This document shows positions 17,679 through 26,448 of a DNA stretch of 64,000 nucleotides, piece after piece; position 1 is the first letter of the stretch; the number at the start of each line of letters is the position of its first letter. The notes beneath the pieces were generated by a model, which made no database searches, was not told the origin of the DNA, and saw only the letters and a program-made list of their open reading frames with translations. Position numbers and translations under genes: made by a program. Source of the DNA: Marinobacter confluentis (GTDB lineage Bacteria > Pseudomonadota > Gammaproteobacteria > Pseudomonadales > Oleiphilaceae); the NCBI RefSeq assembly GCF_004785685.1, contig NZ_SRPF01000001.1, positions 682,001 to 746,000 on the forward strand, given 5' to 3'.

Positions 17679-18371
17679 ATGTCCTACATCCTGGATGCAC
17701 TGCGAAAATCAGAAACCGAGCGCCGTCAGGGCCGGGTTCCGGATCTGGGCCAGCAGGTACAGTTGATTCACAAGCCCCGGAAAAAATCCTCCGTGCTGGT
17801 TGTCTGGGTTGGTGCCGGCCTTTTGCTCAACGCGGCGGTGTTTGCGTATCTGTTCTGGCCCGAGTCATCACCGGTGGTTGAAAAAACCGCCCTGGAGCCC
17901 GAATTACTGGATGAGCCTGAGGAATCTGTGGGGGCTGTCGAACCAGTCGAACCCGTGAAGCCTGCTGAGCCGGAAGCTATCTCTGAAGCCCGGCAGGAAC
18001 CTGAAGCCAGCGCCGAGCCAGAGCCGGTTTCTGAACAGACGGCCGAGGAGCGCCCAACGATCATTGTGCCGTCACGCAATAGCCAGAGTGGCCCGGTCGA
18101 ATCATCGGTGGGCTCAACAGCGACTGTACCGCATCTGGTGGAAATGCCGCTGGCGTTCCAGAAATCCATTCCTGACCTGGTCTTCAATAGTCATATATAT
18201 GCCTCAGAACCGTCTTCCCGTCGCGTCATGATTAATAATAACTACCTGAAACCCGGAGATACCTTTGCCGGCATTCGCGTTGAACGCATTACCGAAGAAG
18301 GGGTGGTGCTGAGCAAGAATGGCCGTGCTTTCCGGGTAGGCATCGTGCGTGACTGGGTGAGCCCTGACTGA
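17679..18371 (+). CDS. GspB/ExeB-type general secretion protein
   Basis: 230 residues from the ATG at 17679, one base after the exeA stop. The N-terminus MSYILDALRKSETERRQG is the hallmark of GspB/ExeB proteins. One membrane helix at about 38-60, a Pro-Glu-Val-rich periplasmic linker (about 66-135), and a C-terminal domain with the SSRRVMINNNYLKPGD pattern that binds the ExeA partner and secretin. It ends one base before dinG. The earlier in-frame ATG at 17655 would lie inside exeA. Confidence 0.85.
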   Translation: MSYILDALRKSETERRQGRVPDLGQQVQLIHKPRKKSSVLVVWVGAGLLLNAAVFAYLFWPESSPVVEKTALEPELLDEPEESVGAVEPVEPVKPAEPEAISEARQEPEASAEPEPVSEQTAEERPTIIVPSRNSQSGPVESSVGSTATVPHLVEMPLAFQKSIPDLVFNSHIYASEPSSRRVMINNNYLKPGDTFAGIRVERITEEGVVLSKNGRAFRVGIVRDWVSPD

Positions 18372-18372
18372 T

Positions 18373-20508
18373 ATGGCGCTGACCGACGACACCAAACAGA
18401 TCATTCAGCAGGCTTACCGTGATGTGCTGGCCGGCAAGGACATCAAGGCCCGTTACGGCCAGCGCCTGATGATTGCTGAAATAGCCCGGTACATGGGCGC
18501 CATTACCTCCGACGACGGCCAGCGCACCTCCGCGCCTTCCGCCTGTGTGGTGGAGGCCGGAACGGGTACCGGCAAAACCCTGGCTTATCTGATCTCCGCC
18601 ATTCCCGTGGCAAAAGCCCTGGGCAAGACCCTGGTGATTTCCACGGCGACGGTGGCGCTTCAGGATCAGATCGTCAACAAGGACCTGCCGGACCTGCATA
18701 AACACAGCAAGATGGATTTCAACTGGACCCTGGCCAAGGGCAGGGGCCGCTATCTGTGCATGTCCCGCCTGGAAGCCCGGCTGCACGATGAAGGCAACGG
18801 CGACAGCGATACCATGCCCCTATTCCTGATGGACGAGCCGGGCAAACAGGAACCGGGTACCCGGGCGTTTTTCGAAGATATGCTGGCCAGCTACGGCGCC
18901 CGCAAGTGGGACGGCGACCGGGACCACTGGCCCGACCAGATTCCTGACGACATCTGGCGCCAGGTCACCACCGATCACCGGCAGTGTACCAACCGACACT
19001 GCTCCTATTTCGACAGCTGTGCCTTTTTCGATGCCCGCAAGGACCTGGACGATGCCGACATCATCGTCGCCAATCATGACCTGGTGCTGGCGGACCTGGC
19101 TCTGGGCGGCGGTGCCATACTGCCGGAGCCGGAAAACGCGCTGTTTGTGTTTGACGAGGCGCACCACCTGCCGGAAAAGGCGCTGAATCATTTCGCCGCC
19201 TCCGTGCCCCTGAATTCAACCCGACAGTGGCTGAAGCAGCTTTCCCAGGCGCTGGGCAAGATGCAGCCGTATTTCAGCCCGGGAACCACCGCTGCGAAAA
19301 GTATCGACAAGATCAGCACCGCGTCCCGTGATCTGGACCTTACCCTGGCGGATATCTATGCCGAGGCAGAGCAGAATACCGGCTGGGAATTCAATGAAGA
19401 GCGACGTTCTGCCCAGTGGCGGTATCCGGAAGGTGAACTGCCCGAAGCTCTGGCCGAACTGGCTGAGTCGTCACGGATTGCAACAGCCGCACTGGTTCGC
19501 CAGTTGGGGGCAATGGTTGATGAGCTTCAGACCGCCTTTGACGAACGCAAGGAAAGCGAGATAGACCGGGACACGGCGGAAGCCTGGTACCCGGTGATCG
19601 GCTCTTTCCATAGCCGGTCGGAAGACCAGTTCCGACTCTGGACCGCCTGGTGTGATAACGGCAAAACCTCCGGCCCACCGCCGGCGCGCTGGGCCATTCG
19701 TCAGCGCTGGGAGCATGCTGAAGACATCACTTTCTACAGCAGCCCGGTCCTGGCCGACAATCTGCTCTATACCCGCCTCTGGTCCCGTGCCTTTGGCGCG
19801 GTACTGACCAGCGCTACCCTGACCGCACTGGGCCGGTTCGACCGCCTGAAAAGCCGCGCAGGCCTGCCGGACGAAAGCCGGTTTGTGGTGGTGCCCAGTT
19901 CATTCCGTTATCAGGAAATGGCGACGGTGGAAGTGCCGGCGCTCAAAGTCATGCCCACGGACGATGGGTTTACCGAGGCTCTGGTAGAACGCCTGCCGGA
20001 CTTGTGGGCCGGCGAGAAAGCAACGCTTGTGCTGTTCACCTCCCGCCGCCAGATGAAGCAGGTCCACGAGCGCCTGTCACCGGAATACCCGGGGCTGATC
20101 ACCACCCAGGACGACATGGCCAAAGGCGAGGTATTACGCCGCCACTGCGCCCGTGTGGATGAAGGCGAGCCCAGCGTGCTGTTTGGCGTGGCCAGTTTTG
20201 CCGAGGGCATTGACCTGCCCGGGCACTATCTTAGCCATGTAGTGATTACCCGCCTGCCATTTTCCGTGCCCGACGACCCGATTGAAGCGAGCCTGGCGGA
20301 GTGGGTGACACTGCGCGGTGGCAATCCATTTATGGAAATCACCGTGCCGGACGCCTCCATCAAGCTGGTCCAGGCGGTTGGCCGCCTGCTGAGAAAAGAG
20401 TCGGATACTGGAAGGGTGACGATTCTGGACCGCCGAATTATTGCCCGCCGCTACGGTCAGCTGTTGCTGGATGCGCTGCCGCCGTTCCGGCGAATTATCG
20501 AACCATAG
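18373..20508 (+). CDS. dinG: ATP-dependent DNA helicase DinG
   Basis: 711 residues, the normal size of DinG. XPD-like superfamily 2 helicase that unwinds DNA and R-loops 5' to 3'. Walker A EAGTGTGKT, the DEAH box DEAHHLPEKALN, and four Cys for the iron-sulfur cluster (GRYLCMSR plus CTNRHCSYFDSC). The helicase motif VQAVGRLLR is near the C-terminus. It follows the gspB-like gene by one base and is convergent with the MalT-type regulator. No LexA-type box is visible in front, and it is probably read from the upstream operon. Confidence 0.95.
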   Translation: MALTDDTKQIIQQAYRDVLAGKDIKARYGQRLMIAEIARYMGAITSDDGQRTSAPSACVVEAGTGTGKTLAYLISAIPVAKALGKTLVISTATVALQDQIVNKDLPDLHKHSKMDFNWTLAKGRGRYLCMSRLEARLHDEGNGDSDTMPLFLMDEPGKQEPGTRAFFEDMLASYGARKWDGDRDHWPDQIPDDIWRQVTTDHRQCTNRHCSYFDSCAFFDARKDLDDADIIVANHDLVLADLALGGGAILPEPENALFVFDEAHHLPEKALNHFAASVPLNSTRQWLKQLSQALGKMQPYFSPGTTAAKSIDKISTASRDLDLTLADIYAEAEQNTGWEFNEERRSAQWRYPEGELPEALAELAESSRIATAALVRQLGAMVDELQTAFDERKESEIDRDTAEAWYPVIGSFHSRSEDQFRLWTAWCDNGKTSGPPPARWAIRQRWEHAEDITFYSSPVLADNLLYTRLWSRAFGAVLTSATLTALGRFDRLKSRAGLPDESRFVVVPSSFRYQEMATVEVPALKVMPTDDGFTEALVERLPDLWAGEKATLVLFTSRRQMKQVHERLSPEYPGLITTQDDMAKGEVLRRHCARVDEGEPSVLFGVASFAEGIDLPGHYLSHVVITRLPFSVPDDPIEASLAEWVTLRGGNPFMEITVPDASIKLVQAVGRLLRKESDTGRVTILDRRIIARRYGQLLLDALPPFRRIIEP

Positions 20509-20523
20509 GTTTATTTGAAGCAT

Positions 20524-20555
20524 AAAAAAGGAGCCAGCCCCATCGGGGTGGCTCC
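20524..20555 (-). terminator. Strong minus-strand terminator
   Basis: On the minus strand a stem GGAGCCA/TGGCTCC with an inner CCCC/GGGG extension is followed by six T (the A run at 20524-20529 on the plus strand). It has no T run on the plus strand, so it ends minus-strand transcripts: the MalT-type regulator and/or the candidate small RNA. The MalT-type stop is 218 bases upstream of the hairpin, unusually far. Confidence 0.8.
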
Positions 20556-20697
20556 GGGCAAGAGGGTTCTTACTGAACCCGGGCGTCGAAAAACGCAAGT
20601 CAAGAAGTCTGAAGGCCTGAATTTCAGAATTCTTACTGAGGTTTCCCTCAGCGATGGATGAATAATAGAGGAGGAGGGGGCGTATACGGATCGTCCA
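20524..20697 (-). ncRNA. Candidate structured small RNA (undescribed)
   Basis: An intergenic stretch with no open frame, read on the minus strand. It holds a run of hairpins: CTGAGG-GAAA-CCTCAG (20636-20651), GAATT-CTGA-AATTC (20619-20632), GCGT/ACGC (20583-20596), GGGTTC-AGTAA-GAACCC (20564-20580), then a terminator hairpin with six U. The 10-mer TCAGTAAGAA occurs twice (20630-20639 and 20567-20576). The 5' part is C/U-rich (CCCCCUCCUCCUC, 20668-20680), able to pair with Shine-Dalgarno sequences. A perfect CRP/Vfr-type site lies just upstream (20732-20747). The 5' end is uncertain, either near 20697 or near 20674 behind a TATACG box. The alternative is a structured 3' untranslated region of the MalT-type gene. 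Confidence 0.45.
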
Positions 20698-20731
20698 AAG
20701 GGCGTAGAGGGTCTGAAAAATCGGGGAAAAG

Positions 20732-20747
20732 TGTGATCCGCGTCACA
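20732..20747 (-). promoter_or_regulatory. Perfect CRP/Vfr-type binding site
   Basis: TGTGA-N6-TCACA, a perfect match to both half-sites of the CRP consensus. It lies 25 bases after the stop of the MalT-type gene and upstream of the candidate small RNA. No annotated gene starts on either strand next to it, which is why an unannotated transcript is suspected. The matching minus-strand promoter is unclear: TATACG at 20681-20686 would put the site near -65; TCTACG at 20703-20708 would put it near -43. Confidence 0.6.
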
Positions 20748-20772
20748 TTTTATTCAGTCTCTGTAATGGCGC

Positions 20773-23523
20773 CTAGGTCAACAGGCCCAGTGCCCGCGCC
20801 TTCGCCAGCGCCTCGGTGCGGGAGCCAACCGCCAGTTTGCCATACAGGTTACGGATGTGCGCTTTGACGGTTGTGGGGGCTACGCCCATGGTTGATGCGA
20901 TGTCCTTGTTGGCCAGCCCCTGGTTGATCAGTTCAAGCACCTGGATTTCCCGCTGGCTCAGGGGTTCCGGCAATTGGGCGTTTTCGTTGCCTGGTGTTCC
21001 GGCATTTGCCAGCCCGACATCGGCGACGGCTTCAGACGGTTCCGGCTGGGCCCTGAGCATCTCCAGAACCTTTTGGTTCCAGACTCCGGGTGCCTGCAGA
21101 ACCGGCAGTTCAAGACACATCCGCCGTAGGGTCGGGCTTTCCTCTGCCAACAGGCGCATGAAGCCCGCCTCGGCTGCCCGTTGCAGGGCCAGAGTGAGCA
21201 TCTGCCGGGCTTCCTTGTGCTTGCCTTCGGCGGCCAGAGCTTCGCTGTACACCAGCTGGATTTCCGCCAGGTGCCGGTAGTGCTGGTCTTTTTCCGCGCT
21301 CAGGCGCAGGGGGACCAGAGTCGCTGTGGCTGCCGCCGGCTGACCCATTGCGACCTGAACCCTCGCAACGCTGATCTGATTTTGCTCCCGATTCAACGGG
21401 TTAGTGAAGGTTTCTGAAGTGATTTGTTCGACCCAGTCTGCGGCTTTTTCAACATGGCCGGTCGCCAGGTAGCAGCGAGCGAGCAACGCAGAACAGGCCG
21501 GCGGTTCGAACAGGATATTCGCCCGTTTGCGCCGGGCGACACTGGCCGCATCCTCAAGAACCTCGATCGCGTCCTGGTAACGGCCTTCGCTGAACGCCAG
21601 GTGTCCGCGTACAAACTGGATAATCACGTGCTGGCCTGGCTCGGTGCCGTTCTCCACATGGTCCAGCAGCGGGGCCAGGTAGGAGGCCGCCAGTTGTGGT
21701 TGATTGCGTTCCCGATAGATTTCCGTCAGGGCGCTGTTCTGCCAGCAGGAAATCAGCATGGGCTGGCGTGGGTCGCTGTGGTGCTGGTCCACCCACTGGC
21801 GAACGCTGGTGCAGGTTTCAAGGGCGGTATCGATATCGCCCCTGTTGTATTGTATCCACGCCAGCAGCCCCCCGCTTGAGAGCACTGTGCTGGGTTTGCG
21901 CTCTACCTCGCCGTAACGCACTGACGATTTCAAGGCTTCCTCGGCGTCTGCCAGTTCACCCTTGCCGTAACAGTCCAGCCCCAGGCCGTAGTAGGTGACC
22001 GATTTCAGCGGAATGCGGGTGTGGTCAATGTCCTTGAGCACCTGCTGCGTCAGGTCGCTGGCGCTTTTATCATCGCTGCGGGAGCGCGCCAGGTAAGACC
22101 GGATCAGCGATATTTCGCTTTGCAGGCCCAGCGCGCCTTCGGCGTCCGGGTGGGAGTCGGCAACCTGGCGGTCCAGCATGTCTTCGAGTTCGGACAGCAG
22201 GGGCGCCAGCATCTCTACCCGATTGGCAAAAAACAGCGCCCACACCTGAAGCATCAATAGCTGGGGGCTTGCGGACATGGTTGGTGCGGGCAAGGCATCG
22301 AGCCAGTCCAGCACCTGCAAGTGAAAGCCGGAGTGGATCAGGTTGTTGCCATGCTCGGACAGAACCTGCGCCAGCCAGGGCCAGTCCCGGTGCTGAACAA
22401 TCTGGCCGATGGCCTCCTGAACGTGACCGTGATCAAGGAGCCAGTGAACCACGCGCTGCCATTTCTGCTCCGCGTTTTCCGGTGCCAGTTGCCCGGCGCG
22501 TTGGAGAAGTGCCTCACGGAACAGGTCGTGATAGCGAAACCATTCATTGCGGGTATCCAGGGGAATCAGGAACAGGTTTTCACGAAGCAACTGTTCCAGC
22601 AGAACCTGGCTGTCGGAGGCGCCCCGGACCGCGTCGCAAAGCGACGCGCACAGTCGCGGACAGAAGGCAGTGTCCAGAAGAAAGCGCCGGATTGGCTCTG
22701 GTTGCTGTTCGAGAACCTCTGACAGCACATAATCACTGATCCGCCGTTCGTCGATATCAAGCTGATGCTGGTCGCCGGCGCCGCCGGCCCTGGTGGAGTC
22801 GACCGGACTGCCGGACAGCGCCGATAACTGCATGGCCGCGACCCAGCCCTCGGTTCTGGCGCAGACCCGGCGAATGTCCGATTCACTCAGGGCCAGTCCC
22901 ATGGTGTCCCGGAAGAAGTGGCGGCATTCCTCTTCGGAGAATGCCAGCAACCCCGGGTGAATGTCTTCAACCCATCGCCGGACCCGCCAGCGGGCCAGGG
23001 GTAGGGCGGGTTCAGTGCGTGATGCCAGAGTAACCAGAACGCCCGGGGGCAGATAGTCCAGAAAATAGGACATCTGGCGCTGGATTCTGGTGTCCTGAAT
23101 AAAATGATAGTCGTCCAGAACCAGTGACCAGGCGGACTGTTCATTCGAAAGGTCACTCGTGAGGTCAGTGGTGAGGGTGTTGATCAGGGCGGTGATCGGG
23201 CCCTCCAGTTCTTCCAGCCGGCATTGGGCAAGCTGCTGGCGGCACTCCTCCAGCCCTGTCAGGCCGTTGGCTTCAAACGCGCCAATGACATACTGCCAGA
23301 ACCGGCGAGGCTCGTTATCGTGTTCATCCAGTGACAGCCAGGCCGTTGGCCTGGTGCTCTGGGCACACCATTGGCAAACCAGTGTGGTTTTGCCGAAGCC
23401 GGCGGGCGCAATCACCAGGTTCAGACGTTTGGCAGCGGAGGCTTCCAGCAAGGAGGACAGGCGCGGGCGGATCACTGAGCGTGGGTCTGCCGAGGGCCTG
23501 AGAAATTTGGTGGTAAGAAGCAT
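20773..23523 (-). CDS. LuxR-family large ATP-binding (MalT-type) regulator
   Basis: 916 residues, the size and layout of MalT/LAL regulators. N-terminal NTPase with P-loop APAGFGKTT (about 39-47) and Walker B-like SLVLDDYH; a long helical TPR-like sensor region (about 350-820); C-terminal LuxR helix-turn-helix (about 850-916) with LSQREIQVLELINQG and ANKDIASTMGVAPTTVKAH. Such proteins bind ATP and an inducer, oligomerise and activate transcription. The inducer is unknown; no sugar or alkane operon is adjacent. AGGGA lies six bases before the ATG. A promoter overlapped by a CRP-like site lies upstream. It is divergent from cysB and convergent with dinG. Confidence 0.9.
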   Translation of the reverse strand: MLLTTKFLRPSADPRSVIRPRLSSLLEASAAKRLNLVIAPAGFGKTTLVCQWCAQSTRPTAWLSLDEHDNEPRRFWQYVIGAFEANGLTGLEECRQQLAQCRLEELEGPITALINTLTTDLTSDLSNEQSAWSLVLDDYHFIQDTRIQRQMSYFLDYLPPGVLVTLASRTEPALPLARWRVRRWVEDIHPGLLAFSEEECRHFFRDTMGLALSESDIRRVCARTEGWVAAMQLSALSGSPVDSTRAGGAGDQHQLDIDERRISDYVLSEVLEQQPEPIRRFLLDTAFCPRLCASLCDAVRGASDSQVLLEQLLRENLFLIPLDTRNEWFRYHDLFREALLQRAGQLAPENAEQKWQRVVHWLLDHGHVQEAIGQIVQHRDWPWLAQVLSEHGNNLIHSGFHLQVLDWLDALPAPTMSASPQLLMLQVWALFFANRVEMLAPLLSELEDMLDRQVADSHPDAEGALGLQSEISLIRSYLARSRSDDKSASDLTQQVLKDIDHTRIPLKSVTYYGLGLDCYGKGELADAEEALKSSVRYGEVERKPSTVLSSGGLLAWIQYNRGDIDTALETCTSVRQWVDQHHSDPRQPMLISCWQNSALTEIYRERNQPQLAASYLAPLLDHVENGTEPGQHVIIQFVRGHLAFSEGRYQDAIEVLEDAASVARRKRANILFEPPACSALLARCYLATGHVEKAADWVEQITSETFTNPLNREQNQISVARVQVAMGQPAAATATLVPLRLSAEKDQHYRHLAEIQLVYSEALAAEGKHKEARQMLTLALQRAAEAGFMRLLAEESPTLRRMCLELPVLQAPGVWNQKVLEMLRAQPEPSEAVADVGLANAGTPGNENAQLPEPLSQREIQVLELINQGLANKDIASTMGVAPTTVKAHIRNLYGKLAVGSRTEALAKARALGLLT

Positions 23524-23560
23524 CGGGTCCCTGAATGCCGGTTAAGGGTTTCGATACGGG

Positions 23561-23588
23561 ATTGTGTGCTTTGTCACAGGTAAGTCAA
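23561..23588 (-). promoter_or_regulatory. Candidate promoter of the MalT-type regulator with overlapping CRP-like site
   Basis: On the minus strand TTGACT (23583-23588) and CACAAT (23561-23566) are 16 bases apart; transcription would start near 23554, giving a leader of about 30 bases. A CRP-like sequence TGTGT-N6-TCACA (plus-strand reading, 23563-23578, nine of ten consensus bases) overlaps the spacer and -10. If real, CRP/Vfr would block rather than activate this promoter. E. coli malT is itself under CRP control, by activation. Confidence 0.4.
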
Positions 23589-23689
23589 GGCCGGGCGCCG
23601 GGAATGCGCTTTTCAGGTTTTGCGCTAAACTGTCAAAAAAGGCGACCGGTATACTTTTAAAGAATGAAAACCGCAGCTTTTATGCGTAG

Positions 23690-24739
<1,050 letters not shown>

Positions 24740-24742
24740 CGG

Positions 24743-25465
24743 CTAGTCGTGGGCGATCAGGTTGCCGGCGTGGAGTCCGCATTCCTTCTGGGTAGCCTCT
24801 TCCCACCACCAGCGGCCTTCACGTTCATGCTGTCCCGGTAAAACAGGGCGAGTGCAGGGCTGGCACCCGATGCTTACAAAGCCTTTGGCGTGCAACTCGT
24901 TGTAGGGCAATTCGCTCATCCGGATGTAATCCCAGACGTCTTTCGAGGTCCAGTTCGCCAACGGGTTGAATTTCACCAGTTGTCTGTCAGCGGTGGAAAA
25001 GGCTTCGTCAATCTGCACTACCGGCACTTCGTTACGGGTGCCCGGGCTCTGGTCTTTTCTCTGCCCGGTGATCCAGGCGTCCACCGTCTGCAGCTTGCGC
25101 CGCAGGGGATTGACCTTGCGGATGCCGCAGCATTCGGAGTGGCCATCCTCGAAGAAACTGAACATGCCTTTGCGGCTGACCAGGTCTTCCACTTCCCCGG
25201 CATCCGGAAACAGAAACTGGATGTTGATGCCGTAATGGTTGCGAACTTTTTCGAAGAACTCATAGGTTTCAGGATGCAGGCGGCCGGTATCCAGGGAAAA
25301 TACCTGCAGGTTGTCGGTAAGCTTGTGGGCCAGTTCGATCAGGGCCACGTCTTCGGCGCCGCTGAACGAGATGGCGATATTATCGAATTGCTCGAAGGCG
25401 GCCTTGAGGATGGCCCGGGGGCTCTGGCCGTCCAGATCGTCTTTAAGCTTTGCGATGTCCGTCAT
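24743..25465 (-). CDS. cysH: Phosphoadenylyl-/adenylyl-sulfate reductase
   Basis: 240 residues. It reduces activated sulfate to sulfite in cysteine synthesis. The nucleotide-binding loop [13 protein letters not shown] is near the N-terminus and the catalytic Cys is in the C-terminal ECGLHAGN. It also has the Cys pair in ECCGIRK and the GCQPC motif; these four Cys bind a 4Fe-4S cluster and are typical of enzymes that use APS rather than PAPS, unlike E. coli CysH. Start ATG at 25465. A promoter with an inverted repeat lies just upstream. The nearby cysB is the likely activator. Confidence 0.93.
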   Translation of the reverse strand: MTDIAKLKDDLDGQSPRAILKAAFEQFDNIAISFSGAEDVALIELAHKLTDNLQVFSLDTGRLHPETYEFFEKVRNHYGINIQFLFPDAGEVEDLVSRKGMFSFFEDGHSECCGIRKVNPLRRKLQTVDAWITGQRKDQSPGTRNEVPVVQIDEAFSTADRQLVKFNPLANWTSKDVWDYIRMSELPYNELHAKGFVSIGCQPCTRPVLPGQHEREGRWWWEEATQKECGLHAGNLIAHD

Positions 25466-25495
25466 TGAATCACTGACCTGCGCGAATAAATGGGC

Positions 25496-25528
25496 GGTTA
25501 ATCTACCATTAACCGGTTCGGGTCTGAA
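25496..25528 (-). promoter_or_regulatory. Candidate cysH promoter with inverted repeat over the -10
   Basis: On the minus strand TTCAGA (25523-25528) and TAGATT (25500-25505) are 17 bases apart, with a start near 25493 and a leader of about 28 bases. The perfect inverted repeat GGTTAAT-N5-ATTAACC (25496-25514) covers the -10 and could be an operator. The regulator is unknown. Confidence 0.35.
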
Positions 25529-25643
25529 GGAATCCTGGCGTATAACCTTATAGCGGCATGGTCAACGGTGCATTCGTCATCGGTTTTTCTTATCATGGCG
25601 TTCCCGCGTTACCAAACCGACTTCACCAGAACAGGAGAATACC

Positions 25644-26261
25644 GTGGAACTGGCTTGCCTTGACCTTGAGGGCGTACTGATCCCCGAGATATGGATTGCG
25701 TTTGCAGAGAAAACCGGTATTGAGGAGCTCAAGGCGACGACCCGCGATATTCCGGATTACGATGTGCTGATGCAGCAACGGCTGAAACTTCTGGACCAGC
25801 ATGGTTTCGGGCTGCCACAGATTCAGGAAGTCATTGGCGAGCTGGACCCGTTGCCGGGCGCGAAAGAGTTTCTGGACTGGCTGCGCGAGCGGTTTCAGGT
25901 GGTGATCCTTTCCGACACCTTTTACGAGTTTGCCATGCCGCTGATGAAGAAGCTGGGCTATCCAGCGCTGCTGTGCCACAAGCTGGAGGTGAGTGACACC
26001 GGCCAGATTACTGATTATTTGCTGCGTCAGCGGGATCCAAAGCGCCAGTCCGTGCGGGCGTTCCAGTTGCTGAATTACCGGGTGATTGCTGCCGGTGATT
26101 CCTACAATGACACCACCATGCTCAAGCAGGCGGAAGCCGGTATTCTGTTCCACGCGCCGGAAAACGTGATTGCAGAGTTCCCGCAGTTTCCGGCGGTGCA
26201 TACGTTTGACGAGCTTAAGCAGGAGTTTCTTAAGGCTAGCGCCGTTCACTCTGTTGGGTGA
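25644..26261 (+). CDS. thrH: Phosphoserine/homoserine phosphotransferase ThrH
   Basis: 205 residues, HAD superfamily. The motif I is D-L-E-G (Asp7, Glu9), as in Pseudomonas ThrH, followed by VILSDT (motif II) and the GDSYNDTTML motif IV. ThrH dephosphorylates phosphoserine and can pass the phosphate to homoserine, linking serine and threonine synthesis. GTG start with AGGAGA eight bases upstream. It stands alone, divergent from cysH, and is followed by a palindromic element before the convergent pabB. Confidence 0.92.
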   Translation: MELACLDLEGVLIPEIWIAFAEKTGIEELKATTRDIPDYDVLMQQRLKLLDQHGFGLPQIQEVIGELDPLPGAKEFLDWLRERFQVVILSDTFYEFAMPLMKKLGYPALLCHKLEVSDTGQITDYLLRQRDPKRQSVRAFQLLNYRVIAAGDSYNDTTMLKQAEAGILFHAPENVIAEFPQFPAVHTFDELKQEFLKASAVHSVG

Positions 26262-26281
26262 ACGCCAGCGAGCGAAGAGAT

Positions 26282-26439
26282 CCTTCCAGAACACGCTGTA
26301 AATACGTCCATGTACGCTTGGGCTCCGCCCTCAGCGCTTATTGCTCCTGCGTCGCGCTGAGGTCCAGGCCAGGCCGTCCTTGGCCTGGCCGTGAAGAGCT
26401 ATCGCTCTTCACCCATGGCTCCGCACGTTTCTGGAAAGG
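26282..26439. repeat. MITE-like palindromic element
   Basis: A 158-base block between the convergent thrH and pabB. It is bounded by imperfect inverted ends, CCTTCCAGAA at 26282-26291 and its complement in TTTCTGGAAAGG at 26428-26439. Inside are three perfect hairpins: CTCAGCGC/GCGCTGAG (26330-26361), GGCCAGGCC/GGCCTGGCC (26367-26390) and GTGAAGAGC/GCTCTTCAC (26391-26412). The part TACGTCCATGTACGCTTGG (26303-26321) resembles a dispersed repeat I recall from several marine gammaproteobacteria. No transposase is present. Only one copy is in this window. Confidence 0.5.
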
Positions 26440-26448
26440 TCACTCCGC

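Noticed and set aside
20509..20772. Peptide gene in the dinG-regulator gap (frame at 20658-20867 on the plus strand)
   Set aside because: The frame runs over the CRP site into the antisense of the MalT-type gene and has no conserved pattern or ribosome-binding site.
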